DNA of 64,000 nucleotides from Palaemon carinicauda (Eukaryota; Arthropoda; Malacostraca; Decapoda; Palaemonidae), in the NCBI RefSeq assembly GCF_036898095.1, contig NC_090728.1:94822781-94886780 (forward strand), written 5' to 3'. The notes below the pieces were generated by a model. That model saw only the letters and a program-made list of their open reading frames with translations. It was not told the origin of the DNA and did not search any database. Made by a program: the position numbers and the translations under genes. Below are positions 1 through 10,760 of the stretch, piece after piece (the stretch's first letter is position 1; each line of letters starts with the position of its first letter).

Positions 1-1285
1 AGGGGGAAGATCTCACACCTGGGAAGGGAACCTCCCTCAAAAGGGAAGTTACCTACCCCTGGAGGCGAACCTCCTTATCGTTCTAAGATGAACTGAAGAG
101 CTGACAGTTGTCACGGGAGACCTTCTAAGAGAAGGGATAATGCCCATGATGATGTCCTAGAGAGACGGCAGCGACGGCAGACTCCCCAGGCATAAACAGG
201 ACAGCTCTGCTTCGTTGGCACACTTTATTCAAACGAAGAAAAACTGCATAGTCAACTGGGGAAATAAAGTTAAATAATTATTTAACAGAAATTCCCCCAG
301 GAGTAACTCCGAAGAGTAACCCCGAGGGAATAGCAAAACATAAGAATAAAAAAATTAAGTACTGTATGCCCCTCCTCCCCCACTGATATTCACGGGAGAA
401 GGGGGAGGGCGGAGAACTTTAACAAAAAAACAAAATTATAACAATTATAATCATGTAACTGATTTTTGAATGTTCAGAAATGGTAAAAACCACTGACCCC
501 CGAAGGAAAGTGTTCCCCAGAAGCTGAAAAGTTAAAAATACAATTAGATTTCATTAAAAATAATTGAGGCAAATAAAACGGAAAGCAACTCACCCCACAA
601 CGGGAAAGAAGTTCCTTAATAGTACGTAGTAGTAGTAAAAGGGTGAACGACCTCGAGTAGAGAGAGAGAACGTAGTCAAACTACAACTCCCACATTCCCT
701 TCGCTGAGAATCCAAGTTCCCCGTAGGAAAGGAGGAACAGCGAAGATAAAAGATGAAGAAAGTCCAGCGATGACGATTCCCCACGGCGGACGAATTAATG
801 GAAAGCTGAAGGAAACGACCGAAGGACCAAGAGAGGCCGCGCCCCATGACGAGAAACCGTGGTGGCCTAGCACTACCGGTGTCGTTGTCGTACACTACCA
901 CACAGCACAAACACTGAAAAGAAAACTTACTACATTTCTATACACCAAAATATATACATAAACATAAAGAATGTTTATGTATATATATTACAAGTATAAG
1001 AAAAAGTAAGTAAAAAGATAAAAAGCATTAATGGCTGTCAAAAAGCGAGGGTGAAAGCGGACACGTCCGCTCACCGCCCGAGCCAAAAGTAAAGTGAACT
1101 CATCACACAGGTGTGTGAGGGGGGGGTAACAAGTTACCCCTCCCTAGCCCCCGTTAACTAGCGATGGGGGTAGTAAACCCTCGTTAAAATTCTAATGGCT
1201 CGTCATTTCAGCTATGCGAAAGTAATAACCCATATTAAATAGCGTGGTTTGTATTTCAGTTACGGAACAAAACACTTTTACCTCG
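1..1285 (-). mobile_element. DIRS-like family B, 5' (gag-side) terminal segment, copy B1
   Basis: No usable ORF remains. The stretch is recognised by homology inside the window: about 480-1000 matches about 2400-2960, and 1010-1285 matches 5090-5370 and 50640-50905. The terminal part contains the block around the string TTTGTATTTCAGTTACGG, which appears inverted at the opposite (left) ends of other copies (for example 62035-62240), as expected for DIRS inverted terminal repeats. It ends directly against a family-A fragment. The first 440 bases are less certain and may be upstream gag sequence of the same copy. Confidence 0.6.
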
Positions 1286-2385
1286 CCTTTCCCACGGCGA
1301 GGGCAAGCGTTCTGGGAAGCGTCAACAGGAACGCTCAAGGGGACGTCAGCTCGAGCGCTGACGCCTCTCGTTTCCTTTCACCGATCGACATTCCTTCTCC
1401 CAGGGGTTGGGGAGCTTGGGAGAGGTCTAAGGCTAGGATAACGACAGGGTCGAGCAGACGCATCCTCCACTGACTGATTAAATTCACTGCACTAATTTAA
1501 CACTGAAAATTGCACTTTTATACTCTTTCACATAAGACCATAATTAGACCTGCCCGCTGCGAGAGATATTACTCTTCCGCCAAGGGCTTGAATGAGAATG
1601 CAATAGGTTATCTGATTAATATTAGAAATCCCAATATCGAACACAAAAACAAATGATGCAAAGTAATTTGTGAGACTGTATCGATTGTCTGAGAACTACG
1701 TAGCGTAACTTTAACTGTACGCTAGTTTTATTTAAACTCTGAAAATAGATCGAGGATTATCTCAATAAAGTATAATAATAGGACAAATATATTCTTAAAA
1801 ATAATATATTCCTTTTATATTATAAAAACTTAAATAATTTTGGTTTGTAAGTAAAATTTTACTTTTCATTCTCTGCATAGAAAAAGAAATGAATATACAA
1901 GTCATACTACGTAGAACAACGTAGTTTACGTCATATGATTGTGACGTTATAGTGTTGGCGTAGTGTTTTCCTTCCACCATTATGTTTTTAAGAGTAGGTT
2001 TGTTATTTTTACAGTAGGTGGAAAAAACTCCTAATCCTACCCTTTTCACGTTATGAACATAGCGATCATAATCCAACTACTACTCTGTCAAAATAAAACC
2101 AAACGAGCAAAAGCCAACAGTAAATTGTACATCACCAAGATGACTGCAATTATACAGGTTACAGCGAGTGAAAAATCCAACGTTGTTGCCGGCATGAGCG
2201 GCAGGGTAGATCTGAGGAATCATGGAATGGTTCCAGGTACCTCGCTAGAGGGCGCACAGGTGGTACACCTGGCAACCCAATCTGTGATTGCCGCTAGTTT
2301 TGAAATTTCTGCCGGACGTCAGGGACGTATAGCTATATGTATAACTACCGGGTAAGTCAGATGTTTAAAAACAAGAATTACAATG
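1286..2385 (-). mobile_element. DIRS-like family A, 5' terminal fragment, copy A3
   Basis: Positions 1286-1500 closely match the gag region of element A1 at about 21790-22000, sharing the string CTTCTCCCAGGGGTTGGGG. Positions 2050-2385 match the right inverted terminal repeat of A1 (22540-22786), including GAATCATGGAATGGTTCC and the terminal GGGTAAGTC. The intervening 1615-2045 is a fragment of an unrelated CRE-rich transposon. This is therefore a short gag/5'-end piece of family A, broken by a later insertion and lacking RT and recombinase. Confidence 0.7.
1615..2045. repeat. Fragment of CRE-rich TIR transposon
   Basis: The stretch aligns by eye to 3350-3660 of the 3033-4949 transposon. The order of landmarks is conserved: a GATTAATATTAG start, the block GTACGCTAG followed by TTTAA and CTCTGA, then AATAATATATTCCTTTTA. 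It has no terminal inverted repeats and splits the family-A fragment A3. Confidence 0.6.
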
Positions 2386-2963
2386 ATTTAAATCAGCTAA
2401 AAATATTCACTAATAGGAGGAACCACTGATCCTCCGAAGGGAAGTGTTCCCACGGAGAAGAAGCTGAAAAGTTAAATTACAAATAATTATAATTTCACTT
2501 AAATAATTAAGAAAACAATCAGAAGCGCAACCTAACCCGCGAACGGAAAAGGTGCTTCCCCCGTTAGTACACTGTCGGAGGCCCATGAAAGGTGAACAGC
2601 CTTGAGAAAAGAAAGACTGAAGCCAAACTCTGAAAGGCCACACTCACTTCCCTCAGCAATCCATATGTTCCCCGTGGAAGAGGGAAAGGCGAAGACAACA
2701 GTTGAACGAGGATTGTCCAAACGATGACGATTCCTCTGCGGCGGCTGCCAAGTCAACGGTAGGTTATCCACCGACGGGAAGATCGATAGACAAGGGGGGA
2801 GAGGTCGGAAAGGAAGGTTCCCCAGCCTTGCGCAAGTGTCTCGAGAACCTGTCCTATACATTATCACATACAGTATACAGCACAAACACTGAAAAGGAAA
2901 CTTACATTTCTATATGTATATACATAAACATTAAGAATGTTTTCATATACTGCATGTATATTG

Positions 2964-2968
<5 letters not shown>

Positions 2969-3032
<64 letters not shown>
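2969..3032. repeat. (TA)n microsatellite
   Basis: About 32 uninterrupted TA units lie directly against the left end of the 3033-4949 transposon. The last TA (3031-3032) serves as one half of that element's TA target duplication. Confidence 0.95.
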
Positions 3033-3035
<3 letters not shown>

Positions 3036-3975
3036 GTATTGCTCGACTTACAACCTAAACGACATACGACTATTCGACTTTACGACCATTTTTTCAGGGT
3101 GATGACGTCACAAGTTTATCGGAAATAGGACGAATATTACCTTAAGAGTAATCTATTTTCTTGTATACATATAAACTGATTTATCTTGGTAAATTATTAT
3201 TTTCTTTTATTGTTAATATTCAGTATTTATTTTCAGTTAAAAATACATTAAGAAAAGTTTCAATATCTGTCGAGTTCATATGATGTCTGGTGACGTCACA
3301 TCACCGGCGGAAAGCTTCCGGGCAATACAGTGATTCCCTTCCAATAGGCTAACGATTAATATTAGTATTTATATTATCGAAATATTAAATAACGATACAA
3401 AGTATTTTGAGGGTCTGTATCGGTTGTCATGAGTACTGTACTACGTAGCGTAAATTTGACTGTACGCTACTTTTTTAATCTCTGATAATGGATCGATGTT
3501 TATCTAAAGAAAATATACTTTTAGGGCAAATATTTTCTTGAAAATAATATATTTCCTTTTACATTATAAAAATAAAATACTTTTGTTTGTTTGCAAGTCA
3601 TTCTTCGTAGAGATTACTGTACGTCACGTGACTTGTGACGTCATGTATCTGGCGGAAGCGCGCTGACAAACCGAATGATTTCCTTTCATTGTTACCGAGT
3701 AATCTTATTACAGCATTCCCATCATCGAAACACCCAGTTACGATATCAAGTGTTTTAGTGGTCTGTATCATAAGTTATAAGATTAGTACAACTTACCGTA
3801 AATTTAAGAAAAAAAGTCTGATGACGTCATATTTCTAGCGGAAGGCGAGAGGCAAATCAAGTGATTTCCTTCCGATGCATTACTATTCCCATAATTGAAA
3901 TATCGAATAATGATATATAAAATTTTTTAATAATTTTCAAAAAAAAAATATGAAGATACAACTGAATTAAAAACA

Positions 3976-3981
<6 letters not shown>

Positions 3982-4035
<54 letters not shown>
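3982..4035. repeat. (GA)n microsatellite
   Basis: About 27 GA units lie inside the TIR transposon 3033-4949. A (GA)n run occupies the equivalent part of the related copy at 26469-26550. Confidence 0.95.
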
Positions 4036-4037
<2 letters not shown>

Positions 4038-4431
4038 TATTCCTTTTATAACTAATAATAAGGTCTATAAACGAACTGTATGGAAAACGTGATACCCTAT
4101 AACATATTGGCGCTGATGTAATATGCATTATGAAGAAATTTTGAATGTCAAGAAAATTATATAAATCAGTGTTATTCGCACTATATATATGTGCTCATAA
4201 TAGTAATACGGCAGTGTGACCTTGAGATCAGCTGATGCCAACCGAAAGTAAATTAAAAGTATTTGTTGATTATTGATATGCTCAAGAAATTGAAAAATAA
4301 AATATAAACGTTCTTTAATAAACCACAATTAAACACAGTAATTTTTAATGAAATATAAAGGCTTAATATTGAACTACAATACTGTATGAAGCTTTAGAAA
4401 TGAACTACCCGTATGCAATTGCGAGAGCGAG

Positions 4432-4454
4432 CACACACACACACACACACACAC
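4432..4454. repeat. (CA)n microsatellite
   Basis: A short CA run inside the TIR transposon, followed by an AGAAAGAG block also seen near 27065 and 27915. Confidence 0.9.
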
Positions 4455-4946
4455 AGAAAGAGCTACAACGATTTTGCATTATACCTAATGATTAGACGAC
4501 CTGTATGGAAACTGATTTACTGTAACATATTGGCGTTGATGTAATATATCATCATGAAGATATTTCTAATAAGTTAAGAAATGATAAAAAAATATGCCAT
4601 ACGTATGTACGCCATATTTTGATACGGTAGGTAGCGGCACTTTCAGATCAGCTGATCATAACCAAAGGTAAAAAAAAAAATTTCAGTACTCGATTGTAAA
4701 ATGCTTCCAAAATTGATGAATAGAATACAATAATGCATTTATAGAGCATATGATATCCTATGAAACAAGAAAATGGAATAATGATAGACAGTAAGAAAAT
4801 ATTGACAAAATATGATCCAGATGATTGCTGAATCATAACGTATCAAAATAAATCTACGGAAACTTCACTTTTCTAGTTCGACATACGGCCAACTCGACTT
4901 ACGACTCATCTCTCGGTCCCTATCTCGGTCGTAAGTCGAGCAATAC

Positions 4947-4949
<3 letters not shown>

Positions 4950-5002
<53 letters not shown>

Positions 5003-5011
5003 TGTATACAC

Positions 5012-5075
<64 letters not shown>

Positions 5076-5081
5076 ATATAT
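4950..5081. repeat. (TA)n microsatellite, interrupted
   Basis: Two long TA runs are separated by a short non-TA segment around 5000-5015. The first TA is the right target duplication of the 3033-4949 transposon; the array continues the one at 2969-3032 on the other side of the insertion. Confidence 0.9.
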
Positions 5082-5370
5082 ATATGAAGAAAGTTAGTTA
5101 AAAGGCAAAAATTAATGGCAGTCCAAAATAGCTGAGGAGGAAGAGCGGTTACAACCGGTCTCCATCCGTGCCAAAAGTAAAGTAAGCTAAATCACCGGTG
5201 TGTGAGTGGGAGCGGTAGAAAGCTAACCCCTCTGCCCCGGCTAACTAGCGGTATGGGTAGTTAACCCTCGCTACATTTTAATGGCTTGTCATTTCAGCTT
5301 CGCAGAAAGTAATACCTCTAAATAAATAGCATAGGTTTGTATTCCAGTTACAGAACCAACAAATATTGCA

Positions 5371-6931
5371 CTTGACATGTCATAGCAGCCAAAAGCATTA
5401 AAGTAAACAATAACACAGTTAGAGTAATCTATTTCATTCATAATGGAATAGGCTAGTAAATTAAATTCTTTATCATATAGATTCCTGTCAGCCTTCTATT
5501 GTTTGGTTAACATTATTCTTACCCGATTATTAAGTACTACAGTAAATTGGATCTCACTACTAAGAGCAAAGTTCTTTATGAAAATAAGAAAATTGGAAAG
5601 TGAGAACTTTACAATTCGCACACAAAATCTTTGAAAAAAAAAAATTTAAGGTTACACAATCAATCAAGTGAAATCTCATGAAATTATAAAACATTTATTA
5701 CTTATATTTTAAAAACAAAGATGCTGAACCCAACACATATTGTGGCAAATCAAAACTGTATTGCATAGTTAACAAAATTTGCCACCAAAACTACTCTCTT
5801 CTGGACATGCCATTAAAAATCTGGCAACAACAAATATGTATTTACTTTTTGGTTTATAGTCACATACAACAACTATTGACTTATAAGAAGTTGTAACAGG
5901 TACATACTTGTCCCTGAGGAAATGGAGGATCTTTGTTTTTTAAATGTTCTTGCCATATATAATGGCTGAATATAAGAACTTGCATGTACAGTATTCAAGT
6001 AAAAAATATTTTCTTTTTAAATACAATAATCTATTTTATTAGTAAAAAAAAAAAATACATTTTACACCAAAATATCTCAGCAATGATAATTTCTTGTGTC
6101 CCTGGTACTTTATTTCAAAAACAGTTCTTACGTTTTACAAGTTTACATGGGTCATAGAAGAAACAATATTTAGAATACCTGTAATGTAAAAAAAAAGTTA
6201 AGCAATTGGATGGCATTACCTGCTACAGATATAAATTTTCAAATCTACAATTTTTCCTTCTTCTAAAATCTCTCTCTTATGTACGTCATCCTGATCTTTT
6301 AACGACACAAAGAGACAATTACCTTTTGTTCTGCAATTTATCATTAAGTATTTATATAAAATCTAACTTAAAACATGAAACTTGAATAATATTTATTTTG
6401 ATTTAGGCACTGTATTTACTTACCTTAGTCCTGATAAAGAAGTATCACAACTATTTGCTGTGGATATTTCTTTTATTTAATACAACCAAATGTTGTCTAT
6501 TTTACTTCCAAATTCCATCATTTGTAATAAGGTGCGATACAAACAAATTATTACAACACACTGAAAGCAGATATTGAAAAACAGGGAAGCAAAATACTAA
6601 ATCACACCGGAAGTGTTCATGATTCTGCAAATCTTTGAAACCTGGTAAAAAGACAGACATTTTGGTACAATACTGTATACATACATATATGCAAATAATT
6701 CCTCCCATTTCCTTTCATATATGGCAAACCAAAAATTAAAATGTTGTGAACCTACAAATGTAAATCATTAAATCCAGTAGCCATGTTTTATATCCAATTA
6801 CAAGTTAAATTTGTGATTACCTTATAACAAAAGTACAGCAGCTGAAGTAATAAAAACCCAAACCATAAAATCTATCTCTGCTTCAATAATAATTGAGCAA
6901 GGGACATTACAATAGCAAGTAAAATGACAAT
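5371..6931 (-). other. 3' flank and probable 3' UTR of DARS1
   Basis: AT-rich, apparently unique sequence with no ORF of note and no recognised repeat. It lies between the DARS1 stop codon and the DIRS copy B2, so it should contain the DARS1 3' UTR and transcript end. Minus-strand AATAAA signals occur at 6472-6477, 6109-6114, 6035-6040 and 5694-5699. Which one is used cannot be told from sequence alone. Confidence 0.5.
6472..6477 (-). promoter_or_regulatory. Candidate polyadenylation signal AATAAA for DARS1
   Basis: This is an AATAAA reading on the minus strand about 455 bases past the DARS1 TAG. The region has several such hexamers because it is AT-rich, so this is a candidate only. Confidence 0.35.
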
Positions 6932-7972
6932 CTAAGGAGTGAGCCTTTTAGGATCACGTGGGAACAGTGAAGTCTTTCTAATATTATCCAGGCCAAGGTA
7001 GAGCATCGTTACTCGTTCTAATCCAATTCCACCTCCAGCATGGGGAGGACATCCAAATTTGAAAGAGTCTATATATGACTGAATTGTGTCAATTGGAATA
7101 CCATGTGCCTTTGCTCTCTCAACCAAAAAGTCTGGATCATGAATTCGCTGTGCTCCTGACAAAATCTCTTCTCCACGCATAAACATATCATAGGAATTAC
7201 TCCATTTTGCATCTTCTGGGTCTGGCATTGTATAAAATGGTCGAACTGCCAAGGGGAACTTGTCTAAAATATAAAAGTCGGTGTCATACTTAGCTTTTAC
7301 TAACCTCCCAAGTAGCTTTTCATTGGGTGTACTCAGGTCCTCTGTCTCATCCATCTCTATTCCAGCTTCTTTCAACATTTGAACACCTTCTCTGAATGTT
7401 AGACACAGTGGTGGATCAAGAAACTTGAATGGTTCTGATGGGAACTGCTTATTAACTGTAGCAATATCTACAGCATGATCATCACGAAGACCTCTGAAAA
7501 TACTTGTGAACATATCTCCAATGGCATACATTGCTTCATGGTAATGATGCGTAAATGCCATCTCTAAGTCCAACCCCACAAACTCTGTAAGGTGTCTATG
7601 GGTGTTTGAATTTTCAGCTCTAAAAACAGGACCAATTGTAAATACTTTACCAAAATCAGATGCAATGGCCATCTGCTTATACAGCTGTGGGCTTTGTGCA
7701 AGAAATGCTTCTTTTTCAAAGTACTTCATTCCAAAAACATTTGCTCCACCCTCAGATGCTGCCGATATCAACTTTGGACACATAATTTCAATAAAACCTT
7801 TAGCTCTTAAGGCTTCTCTAAACTGGTGACATACACCTGCTTGTAATCTGAAGATTGCTTGGTTTGTGGGTGTGCGTAAGTCCAAGATACGGTTATCTAA
7901 TCTGGTATCTTGATTTACTTTGACTTGGAGACCTTCAGGGTCATCAACATCTGGACGCATTGCATCCTCAAT
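6932..7972 (-). CDS. DARS1: Aspartyl-tRNA synthetase, cytosolic, terminal exon
   Basis: This exon supplies the last 346 codons and the TAG stop (6932-6934). It encodes the whole class II catalytic domain of the enzyme that charges tRNA-Asp with aspartate in the cytosol. Visible landmarks in order are [12 protein letters not shown] (aspartate-site region), AQSPQLYKQ, motif 2 as [30 protein letters not shown], and motif 3 as [11 protein letters not shown], ending PRDPKRLTP as in animal cytosolic AspRS. The acceptor is AACAG before ATTGAG; the exon starts in phase 0 and follows codon CAG of the exon ending at 15428. The internal Met at 7960 is not the start: four in-frame codons (IEDA) precede it and continue the family alignment. 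No stop or frameshift is seen, so the gene looks functional. Confidence 0.96.
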   Translation of the reverse strand: MEDAMRPDVDDPEGLQVKVNQDTRLDNRILDLRTPTNQAIFRLQAGVCHQFREALRAKGFIEIMCPKLISAASEGGANVFGMKYFEKEAFLAQSPQLYKQMAIASDFGKVFTIGPVFRAENSNTHRHLTEFVGLDLEMAFTHHYHEAMYAIGDMFTSIFRGLRDDHAVDIATVNKQFPSEPFKFLDPPLCLTFREGVQMLKEAGIEMDETEDLSTPNEKLLGRLVKAKYDTDFYILDKFPLAVRPFYTMPDPEDAKWSNSYDMFMRGEEILSGAQRIHDPDFLVERAKAHGIPIDTIQSYIDSFKFGCPPHAGGGIGLERVTMLYLGLDNIRKTSLFPRDPKRLTP

Positions 7973-8025
7973 CTGTTAAAATAAATAATAAAAAAAAAAT
8001 AAATGAACATGACAAATTTAAAGTA

Positions 8026-9600
8026 ATTTGTATTTTTCTTAATGATACAAACCTTGAGCTCTTTATAGTATTAGGGAATATACTTTGGGCAAAGCTGGAA
8101 GACTAGCCTTACGACTTTTAGCGAGTAGCTACCCCACTGCTAGTTATTGGAGCGGTAAGGGTTAGTACTTAGTATTTGTGCTCACACATGCACACACCTG
8201 AGTTCTATCGTCACTTTTACTTGCAGGCAGGACTTACCAAGGGATAGGTGATGGCGGGCCAAATTTCTATAGAGCTTTAAATTTGTCCTTTGTTTCGACA
8301 CTAAAAAAATACGAAACCTTTTGCTCTATATTAGGGAAGATTCACCCCTTAGGTGGGTGGAAATCCTAACCAACTGGCTGGCTTTTGACCTGGCATTTTC
8401 CACGTACGTGCTCTGCACGTATGAGGGAAAAAATTCTGACACCTCACTAAACTCTACATGCATTAGCACACTTTAGCGGCCTGAGCAATCTGTGTGATTA
8501 TGTGATAGTAGCAGTGAGACGTGTCTATGTAAGAATTCTCAAAAATGTAGGAATCTTTGAACTAACCATAGACATCACCCAATCACACCCCGCCAGTTGG
8601 GTATAGGGACACAAGAAGTACATATCTCTACACCAGGTCCCACAAGGGAAATAGTTTTACCTGCAGACAGAGGAGGCCAGCTTGCAGAGTATCGTAGGTG
8701 CTGTTTCACCCAGAGAGGGGAAGATGAGAGAGAGAAAGAGCCAGTCATTCTTGTCATTCATCCCAGACTTCATTCAGGGGAACCTCTGCCATCTGCTACT
8801 TGTTCTTCAAGGAGCCTGAAGTGTCTAAATCATTTGTTGTGTAACCACCATAGGGCCAATGGAGAATGTCTCCATGTTCCTGTGGGTCACTTATTGTAGG
8901 TAGTGGGCGGTGAAGGTCGTCTGACGCTTCCATGCACTAGCTTGTACGACCAGCGTCACAGAGTACAATGGTTCTTCTTGCATGCCATGGACGTACTTAT
9001 GCCCCCAACGTCATGAGCTCTATGTCTCTTCGTCTACAGATAAGTCTAAGGATTCAATGCCCGGTCTACGACCTTGTGAATCCACACAGAGATCAGGATT
9101 TTGGTGATCCTTCTCTTGATCTCCCCCGTGCTGCCACTCGGGGGCGAGCTCCTCCAGTTCTTTTGAGGTACCACCTAGAGCTCCAAACTGGACGAAGACT
9201 CCCAACCTGGAAGGGCTCTAATCTGGGATCCATATGCTGCCAGATTTTGGGTCTGGACACACTCAGGAATGAAGTAGAGTATTATCTGTTCGCAATCCTG
9301 GAATGGGAGACGTCAATGTCATAAGAAAGGGCATGATGTTCATCAATTCTTTCGGCCGGGGTCAAGGCATGCAGGAAGGTCTTCCCAAGTGTCAGGTGAA
9401 GAACTGATGTCAGATACAGCAGCACCAAGGGTGCTCCTTCCGAGATCACAATAAGCTGACCATGTTTCACATAGGTGGTCTAACCTCAGGCTCAGGGAAG
9501 GTACGTTGGAGACTCCATATGAGGATAGAAAAATCCAATGAAAAGGAAATCCCCTTCACATCAAAAGCTAGGCTCAAAGATGAGCAGTAGCCTTTGACTG
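8026..9600 (-). mobile_element. DIRS-like family B, recombinase-side end, copy B3
   Basis: Positions 8026-8330 hold the left inverted terminal repeat followed by the internal complementary region. The block AATTTGTATTTTTCTTAATG with ACAAACC is followed about 260 bases on by a degenerate inverted partner and TTTGTCCTTTGTTTCGACAC. The same order appears at 62035-62340. From about 8800 to 9600 lies decayed tyrosine recombinase sequence on the minus strand. A stretch reading AHDVGGISTSMA (about 9000-9030) aligns with the catalytic HxxR block THKVRAVATS of A1, with Gly replacing the catalytic Arg. Many stops; no intact frame. A LINE fragment follows at about 9574-9600. Confidence 0.65.
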
Positions 9601-10400
9601 ACTAAAAGCTCCTCTTCTTGCTAACTTGCGCAAAATAACAGATAACTTTGGAGCTAAGAAATCTGCTGTCTTTATAAAAAACAACGGAAAAATACCATTT
9701 GGGTCTACACCTCCATAAGCATCAAGGTCCATCCACAGAGCTTTAATTTCACGAGATCGAAAAGCTAACCTAGTTAGTTTAGCCTCAAGAAAACAGGAAT
9801 GAGGAAGTTCTAGTTTTTCATTACTCTGTTTACTGTCAAAAACATCAGCCAAAAGGGTTGCCTTTTCCTTTGGACAGTGAGAGACTGAGCCATCTGGTTT
9901 AAGTAAAGGAAGAACTGTTGCATCTACACCAAAGAGTGCAGATTTAAGGGTAGACCACCATTTATGTTCCTGAGTTATACCAGAAAGGGTTTCTTTTATG
10001 GCTAAATTGTACTCCTTTTCAGTTGAGGCATAAACTCTCTGAGCAAAAGCTCGAAGGTACGTATAGTTGTTCCAGGTCAAATCTGATCTGTTACCCTTCC
10101 AAAGGTGATAGGCCTCCTGCTTCTCCAAATAAGCACGTCTACAATCATCATTGAACCACGGTTTGTCCTTCACTCGGTACCTTAGCACACGAGAAGGGAT
10201 ACGCCTATCAATTATGTTGACTAGATTCTCATTCAAAGGGGAAACAGGATCTACACTACTATATAATTGTAACCAATTCAAGCACAAAAGATCATGCAAA
10301 ATCCAATTCCAGTCTTGAGGGAAGTTCATTTTTAGCCAGGAATGCAGGATCTGGGTAATTTTAAGTGCTGTTACTGCTTTAAATAGTAGATAGTTGAACT
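9574..10400 (-). pseudogene. LINE fragment: endonuclease-RT linker and start of RT
   Basis: A 251-codon open stretch (10329-9574) reads like the linker and first RT block of a non-LTR retrotransposon. It has KPWFNDDCRRAYLEKQEAY, WWSTLKSALFG, and LLKPDGSVSHCPKEKATLLA, then an RT-like start with DLDAYGGVDPNGIFPLFFIK and LAPKLSVILRKLARRGAF. This order is typical of Jockey/CR1-type LINEs. An upstream continuation (KAVTALKITQILHSW) is readable to about 10390 in the same frame. The palm with the catalytic aspartates and the endonuclease are both missing, and the frame runs into DIRS sequence near 9600. It is a dead fragment inside a DARS1 intron. Confidence 0.75.
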
Positions 10401-10758
10401 AACATAGAAAACGTCACTGTTAGGCTCTTAAAGACCGCTAAATAATATAAAAACAGTCACAGCAGTTTTCATAGTTCATTTGCTAGGATTTATGTTATGT
10501 GAACGTTTACGTTAAATATAAGTATTTTAAAATGTTTTTATATACTTTAATTCTTATTTATAACAAAATAACATGTATTGTGTGCTTTTAACGTTATTCC
10601 AGTGATGTTTTGACTTCGATACTTGTGGATGACAAATGGAAAGTCAAATAAAATGACTCAAAATTGCATTTTTATTTATCCATGTATTACTTTTGACAAC
10701 CGACGTAAATTCAAAACCAACTTAACTCGAAACAACGACGTAAGTCGAGGTATACCTG
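10400..10758. mobile_element. Right end of a Tigger-like or related TIR element
   Basis: The right boundary reads CGTAAGTCGAGGTATACCTG followed by TA, nearly the same as the right terminus of the 3033-4949 transposon. A matching left terminus was not found; the left boundary given is only where the LINE fragment stops. It has no ORF. Confidence 0.45.
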
Positions 10759-10760
10759 TA

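Larger units (their letters stand above)
3033..4949. mobile_element. Non-autonomous TIR DNA transposon with TA target duplication
   Basis: The left end CAGGTATTGCTCGACTTAC (3033-3051) is repeated exactly in inverse at the right end (4931-4949), and both ends are flanked by TA. TA duplication is typical of the Tc1/mariner/pogo group; assignment to that group is inference. There is no transposase ORF. Inside are four TGACGTCA palindromes (3103, 3291, 3636, 3822), each starting a similar module, two copies of a TGAGATCAGCTGAT-like or TCAGATCAGCTGAT-like module (about 4225 and 4643), a (GA)n run and a (CA)n run. The element is about 1.9 kb, long for a MITE. The perfect termini suggest a younger age than the DIRS copy it interrupts. 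Confidence 0.85.
2390..5370 (-). mobile_element. DIRS-like family B, 5' terminal segment, copy B2 (split)
   Basis: Positions 2400-2960 align with copy B1 at about 480-1000, sharing CCACTGA, GAAGTGTTCCC, AAGCTGAAAAGTTAAA and ACAGCACAAACACTGAAAA. The homology resumes at about 5085-5370 with the terminal block shared with 1010-1285 and 50640-50905. Between the two halves sit (TA)n arrays and a complete TIR transposon (3033-4949), so the latter inserted into this copy's TA-rich segment. No ORF can be assigned; only the 5' noncoding end survives. Confidence 0.6.

Noticed and set aside
2702..3058. Plus-strand frame of 118 codons ending in Tyr-Ile repeats
   Set aside because: Half of it is a translation of the (TA)n array and the rest lies in DIRS 5' noncoding sequence.
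7602..7829. 75-codon plus-strand frame over the DARS1 last exon
   Set aside because: Antisense shadow of conserved coding sequence.
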